Source: Candidatus Cloacimonadota bacterium
GTDB lineage: Bacteria; Muiribacteriota; UBA6191
Direction: 5' to 3'
Assembly (NCBI GenBank): GCA_002402105.1
Contig: NVVD01000005.1
Span: forward strand, 53,225 to 117,224
Length of the DNA: 64,000 nucleotides
Shown here: positions 1 to 9,405 of the stretch, one piece after another
How the letters are laid out: each line of letters starts with the position of its first letter
Position numbering within the stretch: position 1 is the stretch's first letter
Translations under genes and position numbers: made by a program
The notes under the pieces: model-generated
Seen by the model: the letters and a program-made list of their open reading frames with translations, nothing else
The model's database searches: none
Told to the model about the DNA's origin: nothing

Positions 1-3000
1 GTGTCATTTTAGGTAATCCATTAAAAAAGACATTTCCAGAAACAACCAAGTCTAAAACAATATCAAAATCATACTCTCCAGAAAAGTTATACACTGGAGT
101 AAATTTTGTTTCTCCACCATACATCACTTGAAATTTATAGCTTCCTGGTTGATCAACAAAAAAACTTACAGTACCTTCACTATCTGTTGTAAGGCTATAG
201 TTTAAATTAGTGTCATCAGATTTAAAAGCAAAAATATCTGTATCAATAATAGAGGTTAAATGGTCTCGAAAAGAAATACTAATAGGCTCAGGAACCAAAA
301 CAGTAGCAGTCTGTGCTTGAGAAATAGTACCTGAAATAAAATCTCTTCCACCAAAAGGGTATCTAAATTTATAGTCTCCCTCTTCTAAAGAAAAAAGAGC
401 TAAACCATCATCATTTGTAAGTGCAAAAATACCAAGTTCATTTCCATTAATATCTAAAGCATAAACTGGCTGTTGAGCCTTTGGAAAATTAGACTGAACT
501 TGTACGAAAGTATCAAATTTTTCAACATCATCATTAATAACAGTAACCAAAACCTCACTAAAAGTAACAAGATTAGCCTCACTAACAGAGCTAATACTAA
601 TCTTAGAAACTCTATCACTTTGCGGTATCGTATTATCTATAGACTGAAAAGAAATAGTAGTTTCAAGCTGACCTGCTAAAATAATAGCTTGAGTCTGCAA
701 AAGAGTAATAGGATTTGAGTAAGCACCTTGAGTTTGAGATAAAACACTAAAACTTACATCCTTATCATGCACTTGGTTTAAGCTAACAACAACAGATGTT
801 GTGACATTAGCTTCTAACAAACTAAAAGTACCTGTTACAAAAGATAATTCAGGAATGCTTTGACTTGGCTCTTCATATAAAAAACTATCATCATCTTTAT
901 TAAACAATACATAAGTAGAACTAGTCATTTGTGAGTATTGCTGACCGTTAAAATCAACCCTATATCTAAAACTAGTATTTGGTAAATAAAATTTAGCTAA
1001 CCCATCATTAACGCTAAATTTTTGATTTAAAGACATATATTGACTATCTTTAAATACATAAACTCGTATATTTGCTAAGTTGCCTGAATCTACATTAGAA
1101 TCAATTATAACCTCTCTATAATTATCTAAATGAACCTGAGTATTATTTGTTTGAGAAGTATAATTTTGCCCTGCATAATCTACTCTATAACGGTATTCTT
1201 TTTTAGGTAAAAAGAACTCAAGCGTACCAGAAGTATTGAATTTTTTATTAATAGATTGATATTGAGTACCATTAAAAACATAAGCTCTTGAATTATATAA
1301 ATTATACCCTTGATTATTAGAATCAATTTGAACTGTATGTAAAAAGTCTAGTTGTATTTGCTCACTACTAGTAGTTTCTGTATATGTTTGACCAGCAAAA
1401 TCAACCCTATATTTATACTCTTTATTTGGAAGAGTAAAGTATACAAAACCAGAGGTATCAAAGGTTGAATTTAGTGATTGGTATTGACCATTATCATTAA
1501 ATACATAGACTTTTTTACCCGCTAAATTATTAGCTCCAACATTAGAGTTAATCGCTACATTATGTAAAAAATCAACCTGTACTAAAGTATTTGATGTTTC
1601 ATTGGTGAAAGTTTGAGAAGCATAATCTACTCTGTATCTAAAAGCTTCATCTGGTAATAAAAATCTAGCTTTACCGTCTACACCAAACTTTTGATTTAAA
1701 CCTTTGTAAGAGTTTCCTTGAAATACATAAGTCCTATAACCACCTAAATGAAAACCACTTTTCTGATTTGAATCAATTGTTACTTCTCTATAATTATCTA
1801 AAGTAACATAGTCTTGATCTGTATCTGGGGTAAAATGCTGAGTGACATAATCTACACGATAACGATAAGTACCAACAGGTAGTTGAAACCTAGCTAAACC
1901 TGATGTATCAAAAGTTGTATTTAATGATTTATAAGTATTACCTTGAAATACATATACTTTAAACCCAGCTAAATTATATCCATCAACATTAGAGTCTATT
2001 GTTACTTCTCTTGTTAAAGAAACAGCTATATAAGCATCACTTGTTGTTTGAGTAAAGTGTTGACCGCTATAATCCACTCTAAATCGATAGGGTTTATTTG
2101 GAATCAAATATTTAGCTATACCTTGAGTATCAAAAGTTTTAGTAAGTCCTCTATATTGAGTACCTTCAAAAAGGTAGGTCTTGTATCCAGCTAAATTAAA
2201 ACTTCCATCGTTTGAATCAAGTGTAACTTCATGTAAAAAATCAATTTGTACATTTGTTTGATCTGTTAGTGGGGTAAAGGTTTGCCCTGCAAAATCAACT
2301 CTATATTTATAGTTGTTATTTGGTAGGTAAAAGTGGGCTAAACCTTGGTTATCAAAAGTATCAAAGAGTCCTACATATTGATTATTTTCATCAAATACAT
2401 AGATCTTACTTGTAAAAAGGTTAGATTGATTTACATTTGAATCAATAACTACATCTCTAAAGCCAAAAGAAACTAAACTTCCATCGATGTTTGTCTGATT
2501 ACTCAGTGGAGTAAACCATTGGCCAATATAATCTATACGGTATTTATAGTTATTGTTTGCAAGACTAAAAGTTACTGTTCCTTGGTCATTAAAAGCAGCC
2601 CAAAGACCAATGTATTGATTGTTTTCATTAAAAACATAAACTCGTTTATTTTCTAAGATATCTTTATCTACTCCAGCAGATATAACAACGTCTCTAAATC
2701 CAAAGCTAAATAGACTTACATCAACCACTATTTGGTTACTAAGCCCTGTGAAGTATTGGCCTTGAAAGTCTACTCTATATTTGTAGTTTTCATTAGCCAG
2801 TAAAAAATTAACCTGTCCATTGGCATCAAAAGTATCAGAGATTCCAATGTATTGATTATTACTATTAAAAACATATACCTTTTTACCAGATAGTTTATCT
2901 TTATCTGCTGAACCATCTAAAAGTACGTTTCTAAAGCCAAATGTAGATAGTGAGATATCTACATTTGCTTGGTTTGTAGCTTGAGTAAACCATTGGCCAC

Positions 3001-4156
3001 GAAAATCCACTCTATATTTATAGTTTAAATTTGCAAGAAAAAAGCTTGCTTGACCATTCGCATCTAAAGTCTCATATACTTGTTGATAAGTATTATTTTC
3101 ATCAAAGACATAAACTTTAGAGTTTGCTAAAAGATTACTATTTGCAGACCCATCAAGTAAAACATCTCTAAAACCAAAATCTGCTAAATCTATATTAATA
3201 ATAGAAGAGTTACTTAGATCACTAAACCATTGTCCTCTAAAGTCAATACGATATTTATATTGATTGGGTGCTAAAAAGAAATGAGCATGACCATTAATAT
3301 CAAACTCTTGGTAATCGCTTTGGTATTGATTGTTTTCATTAAATACATAAACTCTTTTACCAACAAGCAAGTCACTATTAGTTGATGCATCAATCAAAAC
3401 ATCTCTAAAGCCAAAGTCTTGTAGAGTAACGATTAAATGATCAGAGCTACTAGGGTCTGAAAACCATTGCCCTTTATAATCTAAACGATACTTATAGTTT
3501 TCATTTGCTACATAAAAATTGACAAGTCCATTTGAGTCAATAGTATCCCAAAGACTCATGTATTGATTGGTTTCGTTAAATACATAGACTTTTGAAAACT
3601 CTAGCTTTTCTTTATCTTGGGAGAAATCAACCAAAACGTTTCTAAATCCAAAGTTAGATAAATTACCATCAACTAAAGCGCTACTAGTAACTGGTGTAAA
3701 CCATTGTCCTTGAAAGTCTATTCTATATTTATAAGAAGTATCAGGTAAATTAAATTTAGCAATACCATTAATATCGAACTTTTGGTTTAGACCTTGGTAT
3801 TGACCATTTTCATTAAAAACATAGACTCTTTTATTAAATAAAAGGTCTTTATTTTGGGAAGCATTGATTGTTACTTCATGTAAAAAATCTATTTGAATAT
3901 TACTACTAGAGGTTGACTCAATGTAGTGTTGACCAGCAAAATCTACACGATATCTATTTTCTCCCTCTGGTACATCTAAATTTAAAATACCGCTAGAGTC
4001 AAAAGTTCCGTAAATTCCTTGGTAAGTAGTACCTTTAAAAACATAGACTTTATAAGAAGATAAATTAAAACCAGAAATGTTTGAGTCGATTGTGATATTT
4101 CTTGAAAAGCTTATAGAGCTCAAAAGTAAAAAGAGTACTAAAAATAACGACTTCAT
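1..4156 (-). CDS. Secreted tandem-repeat surface protein, C-terminus beyond the window
   Basis: The ATG at 4156 follows an AAGGA ribosome site by six bases, and the frame is open to base 1, so at least 1385 codons are present and the C-terminus is missing. Residues 1-18 are a signal peptide (MKSLFLVLFLLLSSISFS). About 14 tandem units of 70-80 residues follow, each with a VYVF core, an (F/L)D-x-NG turn, YKYR(V/I)DF and GQ-x-F; this looks like a carboxypeptidase-regulatory or CnaB-like beta-sandwich. Around residues 1108-1208 there is a Calx-beta-like stretch ending VLVTVINDD, then further CnaB-like units. Export and a surface or adhesive role are inferred from architecture; no enzyme motif is seen. 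It could share the sorting tail of the 4078-residue protein at 10903-23139, but that part is not in view. Confidence 0.85.
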   Translation of the reverse strand, partial: MKSLFLVLFLLLSSISFSRNITIDSNISGFNLSSYKVYVFKGTTYQGIYGTFDSSGILNLDVPEGENRYRVDFAGQHYIESTSSSNIQIDFLHEVTINASQNKDLLFNKRVYVFNENGQYQGLNQKFDINGIAKFNLPDTSYKYRIDFQGQWFTPVTSSALVDGNLSNFGFRNVLVDFSQDKEKLEFSKVYVFNETNQYMSLWDTIDSNGLVNFYVANENYKYRLDYKGQWFSDPSSSDHLIVTLQDFGFRDVLIDASTNSDLLVGKRVYVFNENNQYQSDYQEFDINGHAHFFLAPNQYKYRIDFRGQWFSDLSNSSIINIDLADFGFRDVLLDGSANSNLLANSKVYVFDENNTYQQVYETLDANGQASFFLANLNYKYRVDFRGQWFTQATNQANVDISLSTFGFRNVLLDGSADKDKLSGKKVYVFNSNNQYIGISDTFDANGQVNFLLANENYKYRVDFQGQYFTGLSNQIVVDVSLFSFGFRDVVISAGVDKDILENKRVYVFNENNQYIGLWAAFNDQGTVTFSLANNNYKYRIDYIGQWFTPLSNQTNIDGSLVSFGFRDVVIDSNVNQSNLFTSKIYVFDENNQYVGLFDTFDNQGLAHFYLPNNNYKYRVDFAGQTFTPLTDQTNVQIDFLHEVTLDSNDGSFNLAGYKTYLFEGTQYRGLTKTFDTQGIAKYLIPNKPYRFRVDYSGQHFTQTTSDAYIAVSLTREVTIDSNVDGYNLAGFKVYVFQGNTYKSLNTTFDTSGLARFQLPVGTYRYRVDYVTQHFTPDTDQDYVTLDNYREVTIDSNQKSGFHLGGYRTYVFQGNSYKGLNQKFGVDGKARFLLPDEAFRYRVDYASQTFTNETSNTLVQVDFLHNVAINSNVGANNLAGKKVYVFNDNGQYQSLNSTFDTSGFVYFTLPNKEYKYRVDFAGQTYTETTSSEQIQLDFLHTVQIDSNNQGYNLYNSRAYVFNGTQYQSINKKFNTSGTLEFFLPKKEYRYRVDYAGQNYTSQTNNTQVHLDNYREVIIDSNVDSGNLANIRVYVFKDSQYMSLNQKFSVNDGLAKFYLPNTSFRYRVDFNGQQYSQMTSSTYVLFNKDDDSFLYEEPSQSIPELSFVTGTFSLLEANVTTSVVVSLNQVHDKDVSFSVLSQTQGAYSNPITLLQTQAIILAGQLETTISFQSIDNTIPQSDRVSKISISSVSEANLVTFSEVLVTVINDDVEKFDTFVQVQSNFPKAQQPVYALDINGNELGIFALTNDDGLALFSLEEGDYKFRYPFGGRDFISGTISQAQTATVLVPEPISISFRDHLTSIIDTDIFAFKSDDTNLNYSLTTDSEGTVSFFVDQPGSYKFQVMYGGETKFTPVYNFSGEYDFDIVLDLVVSGNVFFNGLPKMT
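880..4110 (-). repeat. About 14 tandem coding repeats of 209-240 bases
   Basis: The conserved (Y/F)-x-GQ site of each unit appears on the plus strand as variants of ttgaccagcaaaatc near 941, 1162, 1390, 1612, 1850, 2059, 2281, 2521, 2758, 2995, 3232, 3467, 3706 and 3930. Spacings fall into two classes: about 209-228 bases toward the protein's C-terminal side, and a regular 235-240 bases between 2281 and 3706. The longer units carry an extra GFR(D/N)VL(L/V)D element. All copies remain in frame inside one coding region. Confidence 0.85.
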
Positions 4157-4363
4157 AGACAATCCTTGGGGGCGAAAAGTTTTATATAAAAGTATTAAGT
4201 ATTTAAGATTAGTTAATAAATAATAGCGAGTGTTATTTACTTCGTCAAGGGCTATTAACTTTTATTTTTATTTGTCGATAAAATCTTATTTTCTATATAA
4301 AGTGCAAAAAAAAACTATTTCACCATAATATTTTAAATTAATTTGAAAAGAAACACAGCTTCA

Positions 4364-5047
4364 CTAAGCACCCAAATAAGGATCTTTTTTCCAACCAAAC
4401 AAGCCTTTAATAGAGTATTTTTCATCTAATTTACCTATTAAATATTGTTTGTCATCGTTTTGACTTTTGATAATATTTTGTAAAGTTTCAAGCTCTTTTT
4501 GCATCTGTAGGTTTTTCTTTTTTAAAGAGTAATTTTCTTCTCTTATTACAGACAACTCTTGACCTTTAAAGTCTTCAAACTTTGAATTAAAATACGTTTT
4601 TTGCTCTTCTAGCTTTTGCCATAATAAAGATACATCTTCATCTTCTTCACTTTTTGGAGAATCTAACTCTTCACCAAATTTAGAAACTTTTCTAAATAAA
4701 GGAATTTTAACTTCTTTTTCTGGTTTAGACAGTTTTTCAAACGTAGGGTCTTGCATAAAGTCCATAGATTTAACTACTTTACTTTCTTTCCTTTTAATTG
4801 GAATTTGCTTTGGTACTACAGGGGATGCTTCTACTTTTTTAGCATTTGCGTTAGGTGATTTCAAAAAATCAAAATCCATTTCTGAGTTATCAAAAACATC
4901 TTTCAGAGCTTTGATATGGTCATTAGTATAAATAAAATTTCCATTTTCGTCTTGCTTTAATTGAAAGACCATTGCTATGGATTCCTCTATTTGAGAAAAC
5001 TCTTCATGCCCAAGGTTTAATAATTTAGCTACTTCAATTGATTTCAT
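4364..5047 (-). CDS. Coiled-coil protein with a possible N-terminal helix-turn-helix
   Basis: I do not recognise the family. The first 50 residues (MKSIEVAKLLNLGHEEF...) resemble a small MerR/HTH_17-type helical domain, followed by a charged, probably disordered middle rich in Lys, Pro and Glu. A coiled coil of about 70 residues follows (EENYSLKKKNLQMQKELETL), then a short conserved-looking tail, GLFGWKKDPYLG. There is no signal peptide or membrane segment, so it is probably cytoplasmic. The frame can also start at 5059, but GGTGA lies five bases before the ATG at 5047, which I prefer. It is separated from the FecR-domain gene upstream by about 100 bases, so it may share its transcript. A regulatory or scaffold role is only a guess. 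Confidence 0.7.
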   Translation of the reverse strand: MKSIEVAKLLNLGHEEFSQIEESIAMVFQLKQDENGNFIYTNDHIKALKDVFDNSEMDFDFLKSPNANAKKVEASPVVPKQIPIKRKESKVVKSMDFMQDPTFEKLSKPEKEVKIPLFRKVSKFGEELDSPKSEEDEDVSLLWQKLEEQKTYFNSKFEDFKGQELSVIREENYSLKKKNLQMQKELETLQNIIKSQNDDKQYLIGKLDEKYSIKGLFGWKKDPYLGA

Positions 5048-5150
5048 ACTATTCACCATCTAATAAATCTAGTTTGTTTCAATCTATATCGAAAAGAACT
5101 TGTTTCTTTTTAACCCTTTTTGTTTGAATTTTTATGCAGTTTTAAATTTT

Positions 5151-6764
5151 TTACTGAACGAGTTGCCTTGAACGCCTCTCAAAATCACTCTCTCTTGCAA
5201 GTCTTGTATTAAAGCTTGCCTTTTCTCTAATTAATTCTCTATTTATTTGAGAAATAATTAAGGCTATATTTCTTGAGTCACTATTTATTCTGTTTAAACG
5301 AACAACTATTTCTCGTTTTAAAATGCTCAAAGCTATCCTATTTTCTGGTTTATCTGTTAAAGCTAACTTACGGTCAATATCAAATTTTTGACGCTCTAAA
5401 CGATTTTTCTCATTTAAAATTTTAGATTGATTTAATTTATTTCTATTTAAAAAGTCTCTTAACTCTAGTATTCTAGCACTTGAACGTAATTTACCCTGAC
5501 CATCTGTCAAAGATTTACCTTTTGATCTTCTATCTATTATTTCTTGCTGTATTCTTGTTCTGATACTAGAGCTTAAGTTTCTTTCTCTGAAATATTTTTG
5601 ATCTCTTTTTGTTTCAAAATCATTTGCATCAATCCTAGATTCTTTCACAAAGTCATTTGGCTCTAATGGTAGCTTTTTAAGCCTACGCTCAAGAAACCAC
5701 TCTCTTTTATCCCAATTCTCTTTATCTATTTCTTTAATTCTTCTAAGATATTTTTTTCCCGCAACTTCGGTATTTAACTTTTTTGGTTTTTTAGTTACAA
5801 ACTCTCCTTTCAATTGTAACTCAATATCTTTATAGATACGTTGATGCTCCTTTTGAATATCAGTCAAATCAGCTATAACCCCAGACTTATTTGAATAATC
5901 ATTAATATTTTCTGGAGAGAGTCGAGCTCGCTTTTCAAATGGTACCGCTCTTACTCTTAAATTTGACCTACTATTTGAAGTAATCTCCATTCTTGGTTTT
6001 AAGAATTTAAATTTCAAACCTTTTTTATCTATCACTTTACTTACGCCTAATAAATTACGGACATGGGTTCTATTATCTTTAAAAACCTCATATTGGTATT
6101 CATCTGTTCTACCCATAATAGAAAAGTCACTTGTTACTATTTCAAATTGCTTCGTTTTATTTCCTAAAACAGAAACAAAGCCATTTCTTAAAAAAATGCC
6201 ATATTCAAGCACTTCAATTAATGTTTGTTTTCCTAAGTCTACTTTTACTCCACCAGCCATTTCAATGCCTACCTGTGAAGCCCCTAATACTTCAATGACA
6301 TCTCCCCTAACTAAGTTGAATTGATTTGTTAATCTTCTATGTTGAAACTCTTTTGGACGAGTAACATCTACCCAACCTCGTACAAAAACCTTCCCAATTG
6401 TTCCAGCCTCAAAAGAGCCATTTTTTTGATAGGAACTTTCTCTTAGTTCACCAAGTCTTAACCATTTATTTTTTTCAATTAAAAAAAAACCTTGTTCTCT
6501 CCAACGGTATAGTTTCCCCCACTCTAAAGAAATTCTAGAGTTATTTTCTAAAATCAATACTCCACGAAAGTCACGGCTCGTTTGAATATCATCATTTAAA
6601 TGAACAAGCACATTTCTAGAGTATCTAATGACTCCATCAATTCCTTTTTTCTTTAATAAAACAGAACCAGATAAAATACTTAATTCTGCTTGATTATAAA
6701 TTTTTTCAGAAAATACACAATTTAATGTAAAAATAAATAGGACTATATAATTAATTTTTTTCAC
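5151..6764 (-). CDS. Exported FecR-domain protein with long charged C-terminal coiled coil
   Basis: The 537-residue protein starts with a signal peptide (MKKINYIVLFIFTLNCVFS). Two FecR-like beta segments follow: about residues 25-130 (LSGSVLLKKKGIDG, then LENNSRISLEWGKLYRW) and about 145-250 (VRGDVIEVLGASQVG, then GVKVDLGKQTLIEV). FecR domains sense envelope signals or organise surface polymers, and the fold is common in exported proteins outside iron signalling. From about residue 290 the chain becomes very rich in Arg, Lys and Glu and is predicted as long helices. No ECF sigma factor, TonB receptor or anti-sigma membrane segment is adjacent, so classical Fec signalling is unlikely. It lies 13 bases downstream of the barrel-like gene at 6778, implying one operon and possibly one envelope complex. 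Confidence 0.7.
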   Translation of the reverse strand: MKKINYIVLFIFTLNCVFSEKIYNQAELSILSGSVLLKKKGIDGVIRYSRNVLVHLNDDIQTSRDFRGVLILENNSRISLEWGKLYRWREQGFFLIEKNKWLRLGELRESSYQKNGSFEAGTIGKVFVRGWVDVTRPKEFQHRRLTNQFNLVRGDVIEVLGASQVGIEMAGGVKVDLGKQTLIEVLEYGIFLRNGFVSVLGNKTKQFEIVTSDFSIMGRTDEYQYEVFKDNRTHVRNLLGVSKVIDKKGLKFKFLKPRMEITSNSRSNLRVRAVPFEKRARLSPENINDYSNKSGVIADLTDIQKEHQRIYKDIELQLKGEFVTKKPKKLNTEVAGKKYLRRIKEIDKENWDKREWFLERRLKKLPLEPNDFVKESRIDANDFETKRDQKYFRERNLSSSIRTRIQQEIIDRRSKGKSLTDGQGKLRSSARILELRDFLNRNKLNQSKILNEKNRLERQKFDIDRKLALTDKPENRIALSILKREIVVRLNRINSDSRNIALIISQINRELIREKASFNTRLARESDFERRSRQLVQ

Positions 6765-6777
6765 AATATCACAGCTC

Positions 6778-8238
6778 CTATAGACTAAATTTTGTACCTA
6801 GATATGCCAATCTCTCAAATCTATTATTGGTAATAAAATTACTATGCTCTTCTTCTTCCCACTTATAGCCTATATGCCAAGACCAAAATTGATTCGGATT
6901 GACTATAAAACGATAATCTTGACCTATTCGATCATAGGGAGAGTCAACTTGATTGACAAACTGGTTATATCTTTTAGTTTCGCTAAAAAATGAGCCCATA
7001 ACAGATGCTCGTCTATTAATATCTGCCCGAACCGTTAGGTTTCCATGAATTTGCCTATAATTAGTAAAGTATTCTTGAACTTTATCATAAGATTTTCTTA
7101 AATTAGAGTAATTATAAGCAAAGTTCCACCCAGGCATAATATCCCAACTTATATCAAAATCTATTGAAACATCATGTTGATCAAAGTCTTCTTTATCTTT
7201 ATGAAAGATATAGTCTAATAATAGTCCACTAGATAAATAAATTTTATTTGTTTGAATATTATGAGTTATCTCAAACTGATTTTTACGATGAGAAAATAGC
7301 CTATCTGCTATTGAATCTTTAGAGTATTCTCTATCTGCATAATGATTTACAAATCGTAAACTATGATCATCTGATAAATAAAACATCAAAGCACCATTTA
7401 CTTGTTGTTCAAGATATGATTTCTCTAAACTATTATATAGCTCACGGTGTCTTACCCTATATTCTAAATCAAAACTCATATCACTTTGCAATTTATAAGG
7501 ACGATAAATAAATAAGTTTGGTTTTAATTTTTCACTCTGAAAGTTTGCCAAAGTCCTTAAGTACCCCGCTTCACTAAATTTTCGTCTCGTACTTTCTTTG
7601 ATTCCTTCCATAAGGATAAACTTTACATGAGAAGACTCTATTGTTTCTTCTTTTATCATCGTATGTTTTTCTTGAGAAAACCTAAAATAAGATAAGTAAA
7701 AGTCTGTTTCATCAAAACTATCTCTTGGAGAGTATTCAAATCTAGTATTAGATACTGTAGTACCAATACCAATAAAAGTCTCTAATTGAAGTCTTTTTTC
7801 AACTTTTAAATCTAGGGAATTATTACCATGGCTAAACTCTTTAAAAGATTGGTCTTCATAAGTGTCTGCACTAAATGCAGCATGTAATCTAAGATCTTGA
7901 TGAGGAGTAAAGTCAGCTTTAAATTTTAATAAATTATTATAACTAGAAAATCTAGTACGAGTATTTTTCTTTGATAAGATATCACCATAAATTTGATCAC
8001 TTAAATTTAAGTTTAACTTCTTAATTGTTTTTGATAAATCTACCCCTAAATTAAGTTCTGTATTTCGAAAGCTTAAGTCAGAGACTATTTTTTTATCACC
8101 AAAGTCAGTATTCCTATAAAACTCTTCTTTGCCAGTAAAATAGCTTGTTGTAATATCACCATAAATTTCATGACGCAGAGATTCTGCATAGATAACCCAT
8201 GGACAAAAAATAAATATATAGAGATAAAGTGTCTTCAC
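6778..8238 (-). CDS. Probable outer-membrane beta-barrel protein
   Basis: The 486-residue product has an N-terminal signal peptide (MKTLYLYIFIFCPWVIYA). The rest is a run of alternating aromatic/polar strands separated by charged turns (for example FDISWDIMPGWNFAYNYSNL and DYRFIVNPNQFWSWHIGYKW), ending in a strand with FSL at the terminus. This pattern fits a barrel of roughly 16-20 strands, such as a porin-like or LptD/TonB-like exterior barrel, but no plug domain or named family motif is visible. It is the first gene of a minus-strand pair with the FecR-domain protein 13 bases downstream, and it is divergent from the small membrane-protein pair at 8381. The substrate or role is unknown. Confidence 0.65.
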   Translation of the reverse strand: MKTLYLYIFIFCPWVIYAESLRHEIYGDITTSYFTGKEEFYRNTDFGDKKIVSDLSFRNTELNLGVDLSKTIKKLNLNLSDQIYGDILSKKNTRTRFSSYNNLLKFKADFTPHQDLRLHAAFSADTYEDQSFKEFSHGNNSLDLKVEKRLQLETFIGIGTTVSNTRFEYSPRDSFDETDFYLSYFRFSQEKHTMIKEETIESSHVKFILMEGIKESTRRKFSEAGYLRTLANFQSEKLKPNLFIYRPYKLQSDMSFDLEYRVRHRELYNSLEKSYLEQQVNGALMFYLSDDHSLRFVNHYADREYSKDSIADRLFSHRKNQFEITHNIQTNKIYLSSGLLLDYIFHKDKEDFDQHDVSIDFDISWDIMPGWNFAYNYSNLRKSYDKVQEYFTNYRQIHGNLTVRADINRRASVMGSFFSETKRYNQFVNQVDSPYDRIGQDYRFIVNPNQFWSWHIGYKWEEEEHSNFITNNRFERLAYLGTKFSL

Positions 8239-8322
8239 TAGCTATTTTTTCGACATAAATGCTATCTTTTTAAAGTATTTTGCATTCATTTTATAAGCTA
8301 AAACCTTCTACATTGATTTTTA

Positions 8323-8331
8323 TGCTATACT
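8323..8331 (+). promoter_or_regulatory. Possible extended -10 promoter for the 8381-9001 pair
   Basis: TGCTATACT is an extended -10 (TG-N-TATACT) about 50 bases before the ATG at 8381. No good -35 box is seen 16-18 bases upstream, which extended -10 promoters can tolerate. Confidence 0.3.
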
Positions 8332-8380
8332 TCTAGTAAAAGCTAAGTGTATAAAAAATCAAGTCATCAAAATATAAGCT

Positions 8381-8674
8381 ATGAAACCTATTGTTAAATA
8401 CCCATCCCCCAACAAAAAAAATACAGCGGCATATTATAAAAAAATGCCACCTAGAGATTCAGACGGCTCTTCTTTTATGTTGTTATCTTTAATCTTTATA
8501 GGGTTTTTAATTTTTTGCTTAGGATTTTATAGCATTTTAAGCTCATTATTCATTCAAGGATCTGTTCAAAATGTTTTTCACGGTATTTTATTTGCGCTCA
8601 CAGGCGCTATTTTTATTTATATCGCCTCTCATGACCGTTTTGTGACAAAAAAACAAATCAAACAAAATCAATAA
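8381..8674 (+). CDS. Small membrane protein, two transmembrane helices
   Basis: I do not recognise this 97-residue protein. A polar, Lys/Pro-rich N-terminal 30 residues is followed by two hydrophobic helices (about residues 33-55 and 62-82) and a short basic tail (KKQIKQNQ). It probably sits in the inner membrane with both ends in the cytoplasm. Its TAA is followed immediately by the ATG of the next gene at 8675, so the two are probably translationally coupled. There is no hint of function beyond the pairing with another two-helix membrane protein. Confidence 0.6.
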   Translation: MKPIVKYPSPNKKNTAAYYKKMPPRDSDGSSFMLLSLIFIGFLIFCLGFYSILSSLFIQGSVQNVFHGILFALTGAIFIYIASHDRFVTKKQIKQNQ

Positions 8675-9001
8675 ATGAAAATTATACGAAAAATTAAAAA
8701 AAATATGCAAAAAAAGTCTTCTACTGAACGCATAGCTATTACAGCTATAATTGCTACTTTTTCGATACCAATCATAGCAGTTCTTACACCTTTTCTACTT
8801 GGGTTTTTAGCTATCTTTGGCACGTCTATTCATCTTTTTGCTCCACTTTTATGGATAGCTTGTAGTATTTTTGGAATAAAATACTTAATGGGAATATCTC
8901 ATAAAAATAAACTTGAAATTGAACAAAAAAAGATTGAGCTAGAACAAATAGAAGTTAAACATCTCCAAGAAGCAGCAAAACTACTAGACCCACCTAATTA
9001 A
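8675..9001 (+). CDS. Small membrane protein with C-terminal amphipathic helix
   Basis: The 108-residue product has a basic N-terminus, two hydrophobic segments (about residues 22-47 and 52-72) and a charged helical tail of about 30 residues (EIEQKKIELEQIEVKHLQEA) that could form a coiled coil at the membrane surface. It begins on the base after the preceding stop codon and has no separate ribosome site, so it depends on translation of its neighbour. It converges on the epimerase gene with only two bases between stop codons. The family is not recognised; the layout of two helices plus a cytoplasmic coiled coil superficially recalls phage-shock-type small proteins, without motif support. Confidence 0.6.
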   Translation: MKIIRKIKKNMQKKSSTERIAITAIIATFSIPIIAVLTPFLLGFLAIFGTSIHLFAPLLWIACSIFGIKYLMGISHKNKLEIEQKKIELEQIEVKHLQEAAKLLDPPN

Positions 9002-9003
9002 AA

Positions 9004-9405
9004 CTATTTTTTTTCTGATAGCTCTATTAAAGTACCTAAGGTCTGTTTAGGGTGAAAAAAAGCGACTCTTGTATTATGAGCCCCATTTCTAGGTTTTTCA
9101 TCTAAACATTTATAACCCAGTTTTACCAAATTCTCCATTGATTTTTCAAGGTCTTTAACCCCATAACAAATATGATGTATTCCTTCTCCACGCTTGTTTA
9201 TAAATTTTGCAATTGGAGAGTCTTCTCTAGTTGGTTGTAATAGTTCAATAGCACTCTCCCCAACATTAAAAAAAGCTATTTTAACCCCTTCTGAGTCAAG
9301 CTCTTCAACATGATCAGCATCTTTTAAGGTAAAATCCCCATATACTTTCATTGCTGACTCTAAGTCGTTTACTGCTATTCCGATATGATCAATTTTTGTT
9401 AACAT
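9004..9405 (-). CDS. mce: Methylmalonyl-CoA epimerase (VOC family)
   Basis: This 133-residue protein matches the usual size and motifs of methylmalonyl-CoA epimerase, which interconverts the R and S forms of methylmalonyl-CoA in propionate metabolism. It has two vicinal-oxygen-chelate modules: DHIGIAVNDLE with the first metal histidine (His7), AIELLQP with Gln57 at the second ligand site, GEGIHHICYGV with the third histidine (about 77) and TLIELSE with the last glutamate (about 128). Its ATG directly abuts the TAA of the upstream cupin gene, so the two are co-translated. No methylmalonyl-CoA mutase is in the window. A related VOC enzyme is possible, but the GEGIHHICY and NTRVAFFHPK motifs favour the epimerase. 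Confidence 0.88.
   Translation of the reverse strand: MLTKIDHIGIAVNDLESAMKVYGDFTLKDADHVEELDSEGVKIAFFNVGESAIELLQPTREDSPIAKFINKRGEGIHHICYGVKDLEKSMENLVKLGYKCLDEKPRNGAHNTRVAFFHPKQTLGTLIELSEKK

Noticed and set aside
473-679. Plus-strand open frame inside the left-edge repeat gene
   Set aside because: It lies opposite the strongly supported minus-strand frame with Calx-beta-like sequence and has no ribosome site, signal or family features.
880-4110. Regularly spaced repeats that might suggest a CRISPR-like or VNTR array
   Set aside because: The units are 209-240 bases, translate in one open frame with the same protein motif and have no short identical repeat separated by unique spacers.
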